Source: Benincasa hispida (lineage: Eukaryota; Streptophyta; Magnoliopsida; Cucurbitales; Cucurbitaceae). Taken from it: a stretch of DNA of 64,000 nt. Every line of letters begins with the position of its first letter. Positions within the stretch are counted from its first letter, which is position 1. The stretch lies in NCBI RefSeq assembly GCF_009727055.1, contig NC_052354.1, forward strand, positions 3,746,677 to 3,810,676. Direction: 5' to 3'. The notes beneath the pieces are model-generated. The model was not told where the DNA came from. It searched no databases and worked only from the letters and a program-made list of their open reading frames with translations. Below are positions 22,903 to 33,385 of this stretch, piece by piece. The translations under genes and the position numbers were made by a program.

Positions 22903-24489
22903 GAAGAACTGTCAATAGAACAAGAAGCATGCTCTTTAAAATGGCAAAGCTATTAATTGCTTATTTTGTTGCTTTGAAATGAGTTGAGTTAATAGAGTGT
23001 CTATTTGCAAAACCGCATAAGGAGATATGTTGGATAAATTAGAAATTACCATGAAGGGAACTAGTCAAGTAAAAAAACAAAGATTGACATGTTAGTTCAT
23101 CAATATGAAATGTTTTAAAATTGATGAAAATGAAGCTATTTCCGATATGTTTATTAGATTTACTAACATTGTCAATGCCTTTAGAAAGACTTGGGGAAAA
23201 AGTACTCAAATCTTGAGAAGAAAAAGAAGCTATTGCTGGTCTTTGCCTAAGACAATGGGAGCCTAAAGTCACCGCATTCAAGAGGCAAAATGATCTCAAT
23301 TCTCTCTCATTGATAAATCATGGCTCCGTTTGTTGACGCATGAGATAAGTATCAAGAAAAACATGGAGGATTGAGAGAAAAAGAAAGAAAAGAGTATAGC
23401 TTTAAAGACCATCTCTTTAGAAGTTGATCCCAAGATGGAAGATGATGTTACCTATCTTTCACGTAAGTATAAGAACTCTCATCAACAGAAAGAAGCAATT
23501 CAAGAAGCATCTCTCCAACCAAAAAGGGTCAAAAGGTGAAAAGAGCAAAAAGGACGAAGGTTAATATGCTATTGAATGAGAAGAGGTCACATTAGAACGA
23601 TTATCCTTTTCTCAACTATCCAAGAAATAAAAGAAAGCAATGAAAGCTACTTGGATGATAGCGATGAAAGCGAAAGTGGGAGTGATAATGAAGAAGTGGC
23701 CAATTTTTGCTTATGGCTCATAGTGACAAGAGGATGAACAAATATGAGGTGACTCTAGAACCTTTCTTATAATGAATTGTTTGAAGCTTTTTGAAAATAT
23801 GCAAATGATTTAAAAAAACTTAGTCCAAGTATGTTGTGTTTTAAAAAGAAATACAATGTTTTATCTAGTTAAAATAAGTCTTACTGAAGAAATTGCTTGC
23901 TTAAAAGAGAATGAGCATGATGCTATTGCATATGATGAAATGAATATCTCTTGTGACAAGCGATGCTTTTGATTGTGATGAGAAAATGCCTTGCTTGACA
24001 ATTTAAATTTCTCGAGCATGCATAAGTTGTGATAAATATAATTTGATTAAATTACTCAAAGAAAAGGAATTTAGTGCTTTGCAAAACTTGATAAGGTAAA
24101 GAATCTATTAAAAAGTTGACAATAGATGCTCAAAGATTAGACAAGATAATTGAAGTTAGGCAAGCTTTTGGTGATAAAAGAGGTTTGGCTATATTGATGA
24201 TGTTTCTACTCTTCAAGTTCTTAAAACTATCTTGTTAAAGCATTCATAATATGCTAAGCTTTAATATGCCTAAGGTTGTGTCTAAGCATGTTAATCTAAT
24301 TTGTGTAATGTCATTAGGGGTGTTTGTGAAGGCGTATCATGCCTAAGTGTTTTAAATTGAAATATCGTCATACTATTCTCCAGAAGAAAATTTTTCTCAA
24401 GGCAAAGTTTCACAATGTCAAGGAATAATTTCTCCAGAAGAAGTAGAGTGCACAATTATTTGTAAGAGAATCTCTCTCTGTGGGGGGGG
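22903..24489 (+). repeat. second, indel-ridden copy of copia-2 gag
   Basis: From about 23070 the sequence repeats 19843-21250 almost base for base, but with single-base insertions and deletions every 20-40 bases. The 22920-23070 part adds gag sequence missing from the first copy (words for NRVSICKTA and LEIT..GTSQV). It ends in a run of ten G at about 24484 and interrupts RNase H. The pattern suggests unpolished long-read sequence used to fill a gap rather than a biological duplication. Confidence 0.75.
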
Positions 24490-24820
24490 GAAATATATTG
24501 CAGTTGCTAGTTGTTGTGCTCAAATTCTTTGGATGAAACAAACTCGTTGTGATTTTGGATTAAAGTTTGATAATGTGCCTATATTTTGTGATAATACTAG
24601 TGCTATTAATTTGACTAAAAATCCTATACATCATTCTAGTACTAAGCATATTGATATTAGCCATCACTTTATTAGAGAGCATGTGCAAAATGATAATATT
24701 ACTCTTGAATTTGTAGGCTCTAATAATCAATTAGCGGATATTTTTACCAAGCCTTTGAATGAAGAAAACTTTTGCAAAAATAGGCTTGAGCTCGGTATTA
24801 TTCGTTGTGATGCCTCTTGA
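24490..24820 (+). pseudogene. copia-2 RNase H C-terminal part
   Basis: Reads EYIAVASCCAQILWMKQ, then a clean frame at 24533-24820. That frame carries FCDNTSAINLTKNPIHHSST, KHIDISHHFIREHV and LADIFTKPL, the conserved end of Ty1/copia RNase H, and stops at a natural TGA. This is the best preserved coding piece of the element. Confidence 0.9.
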
Positions 24821-25193
24821 TTTTATAATTTTACTTGTTAAATCTTTTGAAGGCATTTTGATAGGGGGAGATATGGAAAGCATGTGTTAATATTCTTAGG
24901 GGGAGGTGTGTTTAATTTATGTTCATGTTTTAAGGGAAACATTTATGTAGTTCTAAATTTTTCTTAATTATTCTTTTTGATGATTCCAAAGGGGGAGAAG
25001 TTTTAAGAAAAATATGCTATAAATTTGTTATGATTTTGATTGTATTAATTAGGGGGAGAAATTATTTTTTTGAGTGAATTTCAAGAATGATCTTTATGGT
25101 GATATGTTGAATTTTATTATGCGCTACATATAGTTTACATGTATTTCAAGCTATTTTTCTTGAATGGTTTGTCATCATAAAAAAGGAGGAGAT
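24821..25193 (+). mobile_element. copia-2 3' untranslated region and polypurine tract
   Basis: Contains several 'agggggag' words (24859, 24898, 24990, 25053) and ends in the purine run AAAAAGGAGGAGAT (25180-25193) immediately before the 3' LTR. Multiple G-rich purine clusters are common in this part of SIRE/Maximus-like copia elements, to which this may belong. Confidence 0.75.
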
Positions 25194-26571
25194 TGTTGAC
25201 TTTTTGGCCCTTAATCTCAAATTAATTTATTTTAATTAATTAATTAATCAATGTTTTGATGATAACAAACTCAATTTTTAATTACTGAAAATTTTAGTAT
25301 TTTAATATGTCTATAACTTAGAGCTCGGAAAAACGATTCCAACACCTCTTGAATCACTCAAATCGGAGCTAAAACGAAGACAATATGATCGAAACAAATC
25401 TATAGAGAAAATACCGTGGTGGATAACGTGGCACAACCAGACCATTTGCACAGTGGCAGCATATTGGTTGAATGGTGGATGGACTTTTGATTTTTGGATT
25501 GATTTAAAAAAAATAAAATTTAAAAGAAATTTAAAAGGAAAATAAATTTAATATTATTTTATGTTTGTGTCTAACGGTTAGTTTTTTACACATAGTATGT
25601 TTTTTTATTTTTGAATTGACTTTAAAAATAATCAATTTAAAAAGAAAATGAATTAAAAGAAAAATAAATTTAATATTATTTTATGTTTGTGTCTAACGGC
25701 TAATTTTTTTTACACATGGTATTTTTTTTTTTTTTTTTTGGATTAATTTTAAAAAGAAAATAAATTTCAAAAGAAAAGGAATTTAATATTATATTTTGTT
25801 TGTATCTAATGACTAGTGTAGATTAAAATCTCCACCATTCTTTTCCAAAATCCAATGGTCCAAATTAATTGAGGTTTCTAAAAAAAATTTCCATCTCTAT
25901 ATAAATCATCTTCCTCTCCAAATTTGTACTAACAAATTTTACATTTTATAATCTTCCAAAACTCAAAAGTTTCCATTGTTGCTCTCTCTAAGCTCCCAAT
26001 TTTTTTTTTCATCTTATTCTTGAGATAGTATTATTGTATTGTGAGGATAAATTTGTTGAGTGCTTAAACTTGTAAATCCACTATAGTGAGAGTTGTATTG
26101 TGTTCTTCAAAAATTCCAACATTTGTAACGATTTGATCCTAAACTGTGGAAAGGATCGAGTTTGCTCTTGAACCCATAAAAGAAGCGGTGGTGTAACGGT
26201 TGGGCTTTAATCCATGGAAAGAGTCGGAAAGATTTTATTCAAATTCCCAATAGGTGCTTGGGGAGTGGAGTAGGTCGAGTTTGACCGAACCACTATAAAA
26301 ATTACGGTGTCTTCTTCTCTAACTCTTTCCTTTTTATTTTTGCAATTAATTTAAGCAATGTATTGTATGTTTTAGTTTGTTCTTATTTATTTGCTAAAAT
26401 TTGATAGAATTGAATTATCACACTTTTTGTCATCTTATTTGTTGTATAAATTGAATTTTTCTTATTATTTTTAAAAAGTGTATTAATTAGTTTAATGGGG
26501 TTAATTTAGAAAAAAAAAAGGTTTAATTAAACCCTATTCACCCCCCCTAGGGTTTTCATATCGATCCAATA
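25194..26571 (+). mobile_element. copia-2 3' LTR
   Basis: TGTTGACTTTTTGGCCC at the start and TCGATCCAAT(A) at the end, matching both ends of the 5' LTR. It contains three near repeats of about 120 bases at 25490-25790, each with 'ttgtgtctaacgg(t/c)tagtttttta' (two clear, one weaker). The flanking bases are AAAAA on the left of the element and AAGAA on the right, an imperfect target duplication. Confidence 0.85.
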
Positions 26572-27435
26572 AGAAACAAATACAGAAGAGTGTCGTCTTG
26601 ACACAGATCTGGATGGTGGATTTGCTTGTCGGCGGAATGGATGAAGAGAAGAGCTTCCCTCTTAGGCTTGCTCGTCCGGTAGAAGTGACCTTGGTACAGA
26701 TCTTCAACAGCGGGGATTGAAAGGATTTGCCCTGAGACTCACCTTTCAGCCTTGTCTCTTAAATCTTCCCGGATCTTCTCCGATCAGGCTCTTCAGACCA
26801 GTCTCTCTCTCAATATACAAATATCAAAATATGCCCGTACCAAGTATATCTTCTCAGTGGAATGGCCGGAGCTATTTATAGGCTCAGCTTTGACTCTCTG
26901 ACTTGTGGACCCCACTGTATTGTTAAGGCAGTTCAAGAAATGGTGGAGTGAATATTTCTTCTGTTACGCAATCAATCCCTTCAGAAATGCACAACGATTA
27001 GCTGTACATGCGTCAGAATCCTCCGCAATTGCATTGCTCTTTACATCTTCGATTGTTTGCCCGCATGCGGTGTTATTTTTTATTACCGCATGCGGTTGAG
27101 ATTGCGTTGATCGCTTAGCTCTTGATCGATTGTCGCATGCGCCATCATTGTGTTGATCGTCTATTCATTCCTGAATGATGGGCGCAATGCGACGTAGATG
27201 CATTGTTCTTTTTATCTTGACCCATGAACGCATACGATAACTTGATTTCCTGCAAAACAGACTTGAAATATTCTTTTCTACCATCGCAATGGTGTCAATG
27301 GGTGTATTGACGATAATTTATAATTCTTGCAATTCTTAGCTAATTTCTATACAATTGATGCAACTTTCCTTTCTTTTGGCCGCAATATTTAAATAAAAAC
27401 AGTATAAATAAATTGTATTTCTACAAGTTATTACA
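26572..27435 (-). mobile_element. gypsy LTR (copy f/g), second part
   Basis: Continues the LTR begun at 18230. It contains the TATA box at 26872-26880 and ends at 27435 in CA, that is TGTAATAACTTGTAG on the coding strand. The polypurine tract follows at 27436. Confidence 0.75.
26872..26880 (-). promoter_or_regulatory. LTR TATA box, copy f/g
   Basis: TATAAATAG on the minus strand at the family position. Confidence 0.5.
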
Positions 27436-27447
27436 CCCCCAAATTTA
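27436..27447 (-). promoter_or_regulatory. gypsy polypurine tract
   Basis: On the minus strand TAAATTTGGGGG directly before the LTR start at 27435. The AA.TTGGGGGTG form is typical of plant Tat/Athila-group gypsy elements. Confidence 0.8.
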
Positions 27448-29206
27448 GATATATACTTGTCCTCAAGCATATCTTCTACTAAGGCAATATTGCTCAATTC
27501 CCATCCTAAATTTTGCGTCGATTGGTTGCTCTGAATGCTCCACCTAGGCACATTACTTAACATCGTAATTTCTTTCTATCCTTGAAAATTCATAACAAAG
27601 CCCTACTTTATTCTTCTATACTACAAATTTCTGCTTAAAAATGCTTTTCTAGTTTTTTTAAAAAGAATGTTTACCTTTTCTTGTCAAAACAAATTGATGC
27701 GTCTGGATGTGGTGGTCAAACTTTGCGTCATTTATTAGAGACTGTTGATCATGGTGACACCCTTCGTTTTGGCTTGTTCCCACAGGTGTCATGCGAACAT
27801 CCAACTACGGTTGAGTGCCAATCTCAACTTTAACTCATGAATTTCAGAGGAGTTGTCTCTTGTTTCTTTTATTTTTCGTTCTCATTTTTCTCTTTTCATA
27901 TTGCGTTGTTCTTGGAAACTCACCTTCGTTTCGGCTTGCTCCCACGGGTGTCATGCGAACATCCAACTACGAGCAGGCTCCTTTCACAACTTAACTCTTA
28001 TCAGGTTGAGATTGTTTTTTAGGTTTCCTTTGCGCTAACATTGGAGTTTATATGAAATTATTATTTTTTTTCGAAATGATGAACGCATTTTTCTTAATGA
28101 TCGCATCACTTGATCTCATCTACTCAGACCTTCCCCACCCTCAAATTTAGAGATGCGCAAGGTCCTCATTGCGTTGTTTGGACAGAATAGACAAACACTT
28201 AGACAAAATTTCAAAAAGAAGGTTTGAGCAGAATTTTGAAGGATAAAAGGTAAAGTTTGCTATAGCTACGAATTAACTAAGTGTTAGTCAGAAAATACAA
28301 AGTGTGGAAATGTTACTAAGTGTATGCATATTATACATCATGGCAACGCAATGAATAACACAAAACAAAAGATCAAGAATATCGAAAAATTGATAAAGGA
28401 TGATAAAGAAGAGACTAAGGCATATGGATAGAATTGTTACTTAATTGTATTGAAAATTAACTAAGTATACAAGGAATTACAATTAATGCAATACAAATTT
28501 TTTTTTTGCATGTACGAACAAAGAATCAAAGAATTTAGATAAACCAAGAAAAATAATGAATTGCAGTTATTTGAATTTGATTCAGGCGGGTGCCCAATTA
28601 AAAATTGCACCGCACTTCCATTAACGCAAATACATTTTTGCTGAGGACGGGCAACAACGCATGTATTCTCACAACACACTCCTTAACTCAATGCGTTTCT
28701 GGAGGACGAGCGCACGGTATTTCTACCAGTGCAACACTTCCTCAACATAGTGCATTTTTGCTAAGGATGGGCTAAGAACACATACGAGCACAACACACCC
28801 CTCAACGCGATGCATTTGGGTGTAATGGACGTAAAGTGTACCTGTTATCAAGGAATGCACCCATCATCGCGTTACATACCAATTTTTATTTTATCTTTTT
28901 AATTCATCAACGACGCAAGTTGAAAAGACTTTGCGGTGTTCAACGTTTCATCCAATCATTCACAAAAATTCTAAGAACATCGCTACTAATGCATATGAAT
29001 TAAAGGAATTAACATGACATGGAAAGACACTAATGAATTAAATTGAAGGAAAATACAGAAAGCATTAAAGGCTAATTCTAATAAGCAGTAAATAACGCAA
29101 TTTAGGAAGCAGTAAAGAAAGCAATTAAACATAGAGATAAGGATGCTGATTGGAAGAAGTTTTCAGAATTACCACAATAGCATCCCCCCACAAGCGATTA
29201 ATCCTT
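27448..29206 (-). mobile_element. gypsy non-coding region between pol and 3' LTR
   Basis: About 1.7 kb without a protein frame. Two direct repeats of about 58 bases (near 27760 and 27925) share 'caccttcgttt.ggcttg.tcccac' and 'gtgtcatgcgaacatccaac'. Four degenerate units of about 70-85 bases at about 28600-28815 each carry 'aacgc.atgcatttttg' and 'aggacgggc' words. A long 3' non-coding region with repeats is usual for Tat-group gypsy elements. Confidence 0.6.
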
Positions 29207-31050
29207 CTTGCCCAAGTCAATGGTATCCATGTGTCGATCCACGTCACCCCCGTAGTAAGGCTTAATCCGTTGACCATTGACTTTAAATGCGTTGTTTCCG
29301 TCTTCAGTTGTCAGTTCCACTGCGCCGTGGGGAAAGATAGTCTTGATTCAGAATGGCCCAGACCAGCAGGACTTCANAATGCGTTGTTTCCGTCTTCAGT
29401 TGTCAGTTCCACTGCGCCGTGGGGAAAGATAGTCTTGATTCAGAATGGCCCAGACCAGCAGGACTTCAACTTCCCTAGAAACAATCATAACCGTGCGTTA
29501 AACAATAGTACCTGTTGACCTTTGACGAATGTTCGGTTGTTTATGCGGTCTTCATGCCACTTCTTAGTTCTCTCCTTATAGATCTTGGCATTTTTGTAGG
29601 CGTCCTTTTGCCATTCGATCAGCTGGTTCAGTTGCAATTTTCGGACTTTCCTCGCACTTGCTAGATCAAAGTTCAGCTTTTTGCATGCCCACATCGCCTT
29701 GTGTTCCAACTCGAGAGGCAGATGATAAGCTTTTTCGAAGACCAGGACATATGTGGACATACCAATTGGAGTTTTGTAGGAAGTCCTGTATGCCCACAGT
29801 GCTTCGTCGAGCTTGGGTGACCAATCCTTCCTGGAGGTACTGACTACCTTCTCCAAGATAGTTTTGATCTCTCGGTTAGAAATCTCTGCCTACCCATTAG
29901 TCTGTGGGTGATAAGCAGTTGCAACTCTATGGCTGACGTTAAATTTAGTCAACAAGTTGGTGATTATGCAGTTGATGAAAAGTGAGCCCTCATCGCTGAT
30001 TAAGGCCCGTGGCGTTCCATATCGAGCAAAGATATTCTTCTTGAGAAACTTCGCCGCTGTGGCCGCATCATTTTTGGCACATGCGATGGCCTCAACCCAC
30101 TTCGATATGTAATCAACCACGACAATGATGTAGTGATGACTTTCTGACGGTGGAAATGGGCCCATAAAGTTGATTCCCCATACATCAAATAATTCGACCT
30201 CCAAGATTGACATCAAAGGCATTTCATTTCTTTTAGACATATTCCCCATTCTCTAGCATCTATCGTACTGAACAACGTGGGCATGGGCATCCTTAAACAG
30301 TGTTGGCCAGAAATAGCCACTCTGTAGGATCTTTGCGGCGGTCTGCTGCCCCCCCAAAGTGTCCTCCGTAATGGGACTCATAATAAAGCTCCAGAATATG
30401 CTTGACTTCATGCTCAGGAATGCATCGATGTAAAATGTGATCAGGTCCAAGTCGATATAGGAATGGTTCGTCCCAAAAATAAAATTTGATGTCATGTCTC
30501 AACTTCTTCTTCTACTGGTAAGTATGGTCCTCTGGTACTTGGCTGCAAACGATGAAGTTCTCAATGTCCGCATACCAGGGAACATTAATGCCTATCGACA
30601 TCAGCAGCTCATCGGGGAATCTTTCTTCAATATCTCTTTCTTTCTCTTGAACTTAGCAATTTTCCAATCTTGACAGATGATTAGCGACTTGGTTGTCGGG
30701 GCCCTTCCGGTCCTTGATTTCTAGGTCAAACTCTTGCAGAAGCAACACCCACCGTATCAGTCTCGGTTTTGCATCCTTCTTTGTCATCAGATATTTGATT
30801 ACAGAGTGATCAGTATACACCACAACGTTTGTTCCGATTAAGTACTGTCGGAATTTCTCCAGTGCAAATACCATTGCGAGCATTTCCTTTTCTGTGGTTG
30901 TATAATTCTCCTGCGCATCATTCAACGTTTTACTCGCATAGTAGATAGGATGCAAAACCTTGTCCTTGCGCTGACTCAAAACTGCGCCCACAACATACCC
31001 ACTAGCATCGCACATCAATGCAAATGGTTGCGTCCAATCAGGCGTTCACA
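29207..31050 (-). pseudogene. Ty3/gypsy pol: RNase H and integrase (5' truncated, broken)
   Basis: Minus-strand polyprotein with order RNase H then integrase, which is the gypsy order. RNase H at 30653-31018 has [33 protein letters not shown] and [11 protein letters not shown] zinc-binding HHCC region lies at 30253-30502. The integrase core at 29890-30249 has FDVWGINFMGPFP (the first catalytic Asp of WGIDF is Asn here), LISDEGSLF and YHPQTNG. A stop follows before AEISNREIK, and the frame goes on at 29485-29856 with [15 protein letters not shown]. The end is decayed after an exact 91-bp repeat. Reverse transcriptase proper, gag and the 5' LTR are missing: the element is cut at about 31050. 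Confidence 0.88.
29286..29468. repeat. exact 91-bp direct repeat joined by a single n
   Basis: 29286-29376 equals 29378-29468 with no difference seen, and position 29377 is n. It lies in the end of the gypsy polyprotein, where one copy suffices for a continuous frame. It looks like two contig ends that were abutted instead of merged. Confidence 0.95.
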
Positions 31051-31060
31051 ACTTATAGAC

Positions 31061-31573
31061 GTTCACAACTCACTCAGGATTAAGGTCATGTTACCTATGG
31101 TCATCCTTGTGAAATGAAAGTCTCAATTATGAACGACGTTATATAACGAGACTAAACATTTCGTGTTCCGGTCTTATACAAACTCCTTTGTATAGAATAT
31201 CCCTGCTCGCATGTCTAATACATGAATGATCAGGATCATATCATTTGTAGCACTTTACAACATTTATAACACCTATAGAATGGGTCACACTCGTGGTGTC
31301 ATCAGGATAAGATATCCCTCCTTATCCATATACTAGACCATTTAGGTTATCACTTAAAACACGATCCACTTGTATGTCTCCACATACATGTTTAAGTTAC
31401 AACAATAACCATGGATCTTAGTTTATTGGTTTGTGGTTAATGCAACTAAAATATCTCATATTTCATAGATTGAAGTGAATAAAATATCATATATTATAAA
31501 TCGCGAAAAATTTGTTCATACAAGTGTTTATAAAATATAAGATCCTACGAGATTTATGGCATCAACCCCAACA
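31061..31573 (-). mobile_element. copia-1 5' LTR, second part
   Basis: Matches 4085-4598 of the copia-1 3' LTR from 'gttcacaactcactcagg' to the terminal CCCCAACA. It completes the LTR left at 14785. It is followed by CTAGG, which corresponds to CTGGG before the 3' LTR (2579-2583): a 5-bp target duplication with one change. Confidence 0.85.
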
Positions 31574-31792
31574 CTAGGAACAACGCATGGAATCGATTCC
31601 TACGAGAACTACAAAAATAGATATTTTGATGCAAGATAACACATGATATAGGGTTAGCGGGAATTTTTAGTGTTGATCGACGCAAACTCATTTTGCCACA
31701 TGAATTCTTATCAATATCAACTATATTCTGCCCATCAACCCTCATAATTCTAAGTAAAATGCTATAATAGCTTGTATTTCTACAAGCTATCA
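31574..31792 (-). mobile_element. gypsy LTR copy (a), second part
   Basis: A 219-bp piece between two copia LTR segments. It ends in AGCTTGTATTTCTACAAGCTATCA, similar to the end of LTR copy f/g ('ttgtatttctacaagttattaca'). The terminal AGCTTGTA / TACAAGCT is an 8-bp inverted repeat. It completes the LTR begun at 1358. The minus-strand frame 31554-31793 is not a gene. Confidence 0.6.
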
Positions 31793-31796
31793 AAAC

Positions 31797-32702
31797 CGAC
31801 AGCTGCAGTCTTCATACTACAGATAAATTTTTGTGTCCATTGGATATAACCAATCAATAGTGTGATGACCCTTCATAAATTGCTCGTAAGTATAGCTGGG
31901 CTAAAATTATCGTTTTGCCCCTGTAGTTACATCTAACTTCTTAAGTATCACTAATCTCTCTAATGAACAATAAGTCATAGTCCAACTATGATCAAGTCCC
32001 TCTCGGGCCAGGAGAGGGTGTGGCCACTGTGTTCAAGACCCGGAATCAGCCCTTAAAGGAGCAATTTATCTACTTGCCCCTACATCGGGGAAGGAGGGAA
32101 TTCTGTCTCGTGTAGCTATGTTCCCAGCTCCCCAGCCAGACGAATCCCTAAAATGGTAGACTTATTGAGTTGGCAATCTGGTCACTCTCACCCATACAAA
32201 TCAAAGAACTGCCTTCATGAGCAGGAGTTCACAACTCATTCAAGATTTAGGTCATGTCACCTATGGTCATCCTAGTGAAAAATAAGTTTCTATTATTAAT
32301 GGCGTTATATAAAGAGACTAATCATTTCATGGTTCGATTTTATACAAACTCTTTGTATATGATACCCCCGCTCACACGTCTCCACATGAATGATCAGGAT
32401 TAGATCATTTATAGCAATTTACAAAATTTGTAACACCTACAAAGCAGGTCATATTCGTAGTGTCATTAGGATAAGATACACAGCCTTATCCATCTACTAC
32501 TGACCGTTTAGGTTATTATTTAAACAAGATCCATTTGTATGTCTCTACATACTTGTTTAAGTTACATGAAATAACCCTAGATCTTAGTTTATTGGATTGA
32601 GTATATGCTTATAAAATAACACTTATTTTATTAACAACAATATGTTTATACAAAGTTTACAAACTACGAGATTACAAGAGATTTAGGATACCAATCCCCA
32701 CA
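31797..32702 (-). mobile_element. copia-1 family 5' LTR, second part
   Basis: Matches 3655-4598 of copia-1 from 'gacagctgcagtcttc' through 'gtgtagctatgttcccagctcccc' to a terminal CCCCACA. It completes the old LTR begun at 277. The base after it belongs to a plus-strand copia frame, into which this old element inserted. Confidence 0.75.
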
Positions 32703-33235
32703 TACATTGCTTAACCCAAAGGATTTGTGGATCCTACACATCCTGACCATGTATATAGACTCAACAAGGTTCTTTATGGCCTTAAACAGGCACACAGAGC
32801 CTGGTATGAACGGTTAACCGAGTTTCTTATCAACATCGTGTACAGTTGTGGAAGAGATGATAAGACTCTCTTTGTAAAAAAATCTCATGAGAATTTTGTG
32901 GTTATTCAAATTTATGTTGACGATATTGTTTTCAGAGGGATGCCACAGAAGATGGTCGAGTTCTTTGTGAGACAAATGTAGAAAGAATACGATATGAGCA
33001 TGGTAGGAGAACTACCCTATTTTATGAGATTTCAAATAAAGCAACTAAATGAGGGAATCCTTCTACCAAAGTAAATATGCCAAGAGTTTAATGAAGAAGT
33101 TCGGCTTGGAAAGTGCTAGTGTCAAAAGAACTCCAGCTCCAACTAATGCAAAAATGTCAAAAGACTGAAGTGGAGCTCAAGTCGATGAAAGCCTATACAA
33201 AAGCATCATTGGAAGCTTACTCTATTTAACAACCT
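32703..33235 (+). pseudogene. copia reverse transcriptase fragment (outermost host element)
   Basis: The frame at 32727-32981 contains [29 protein letters not shown] and [12 protein letters not shown], the central RT block with the YVDD catalytic motif. Decayed frames follow (KEYDMSMVGELPYF; IIGSLLYLTT) and stop near 33235. Gag, integrase and the first part of RT would lie left of the window because the nest splits this element. It is not the 3' part of copia-1, which is on the opposite strand. Confidence 0.85.
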
Positions 33236-33385
33236 CTTATCGTGCTGTGATTCATGGACAGCCCTTGGAAAAACCCTTCATACTTCAAGCCTCGAACGAG
33301 TTGAAGTTCTGCCCTATTTATGCCATCAATGATCTCTGTTTTCCTCAACTTGACTGGGCTGCGATGGTGGTGATACAGAGGTCAC
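33236..33385. other. junction between copia fragment and LINE, no feature seen
   Basis: No recognisable frame or terminal signal. The LINE 5' end probably falls here, but its exact start cannot be placed. Confidence 0.3.
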
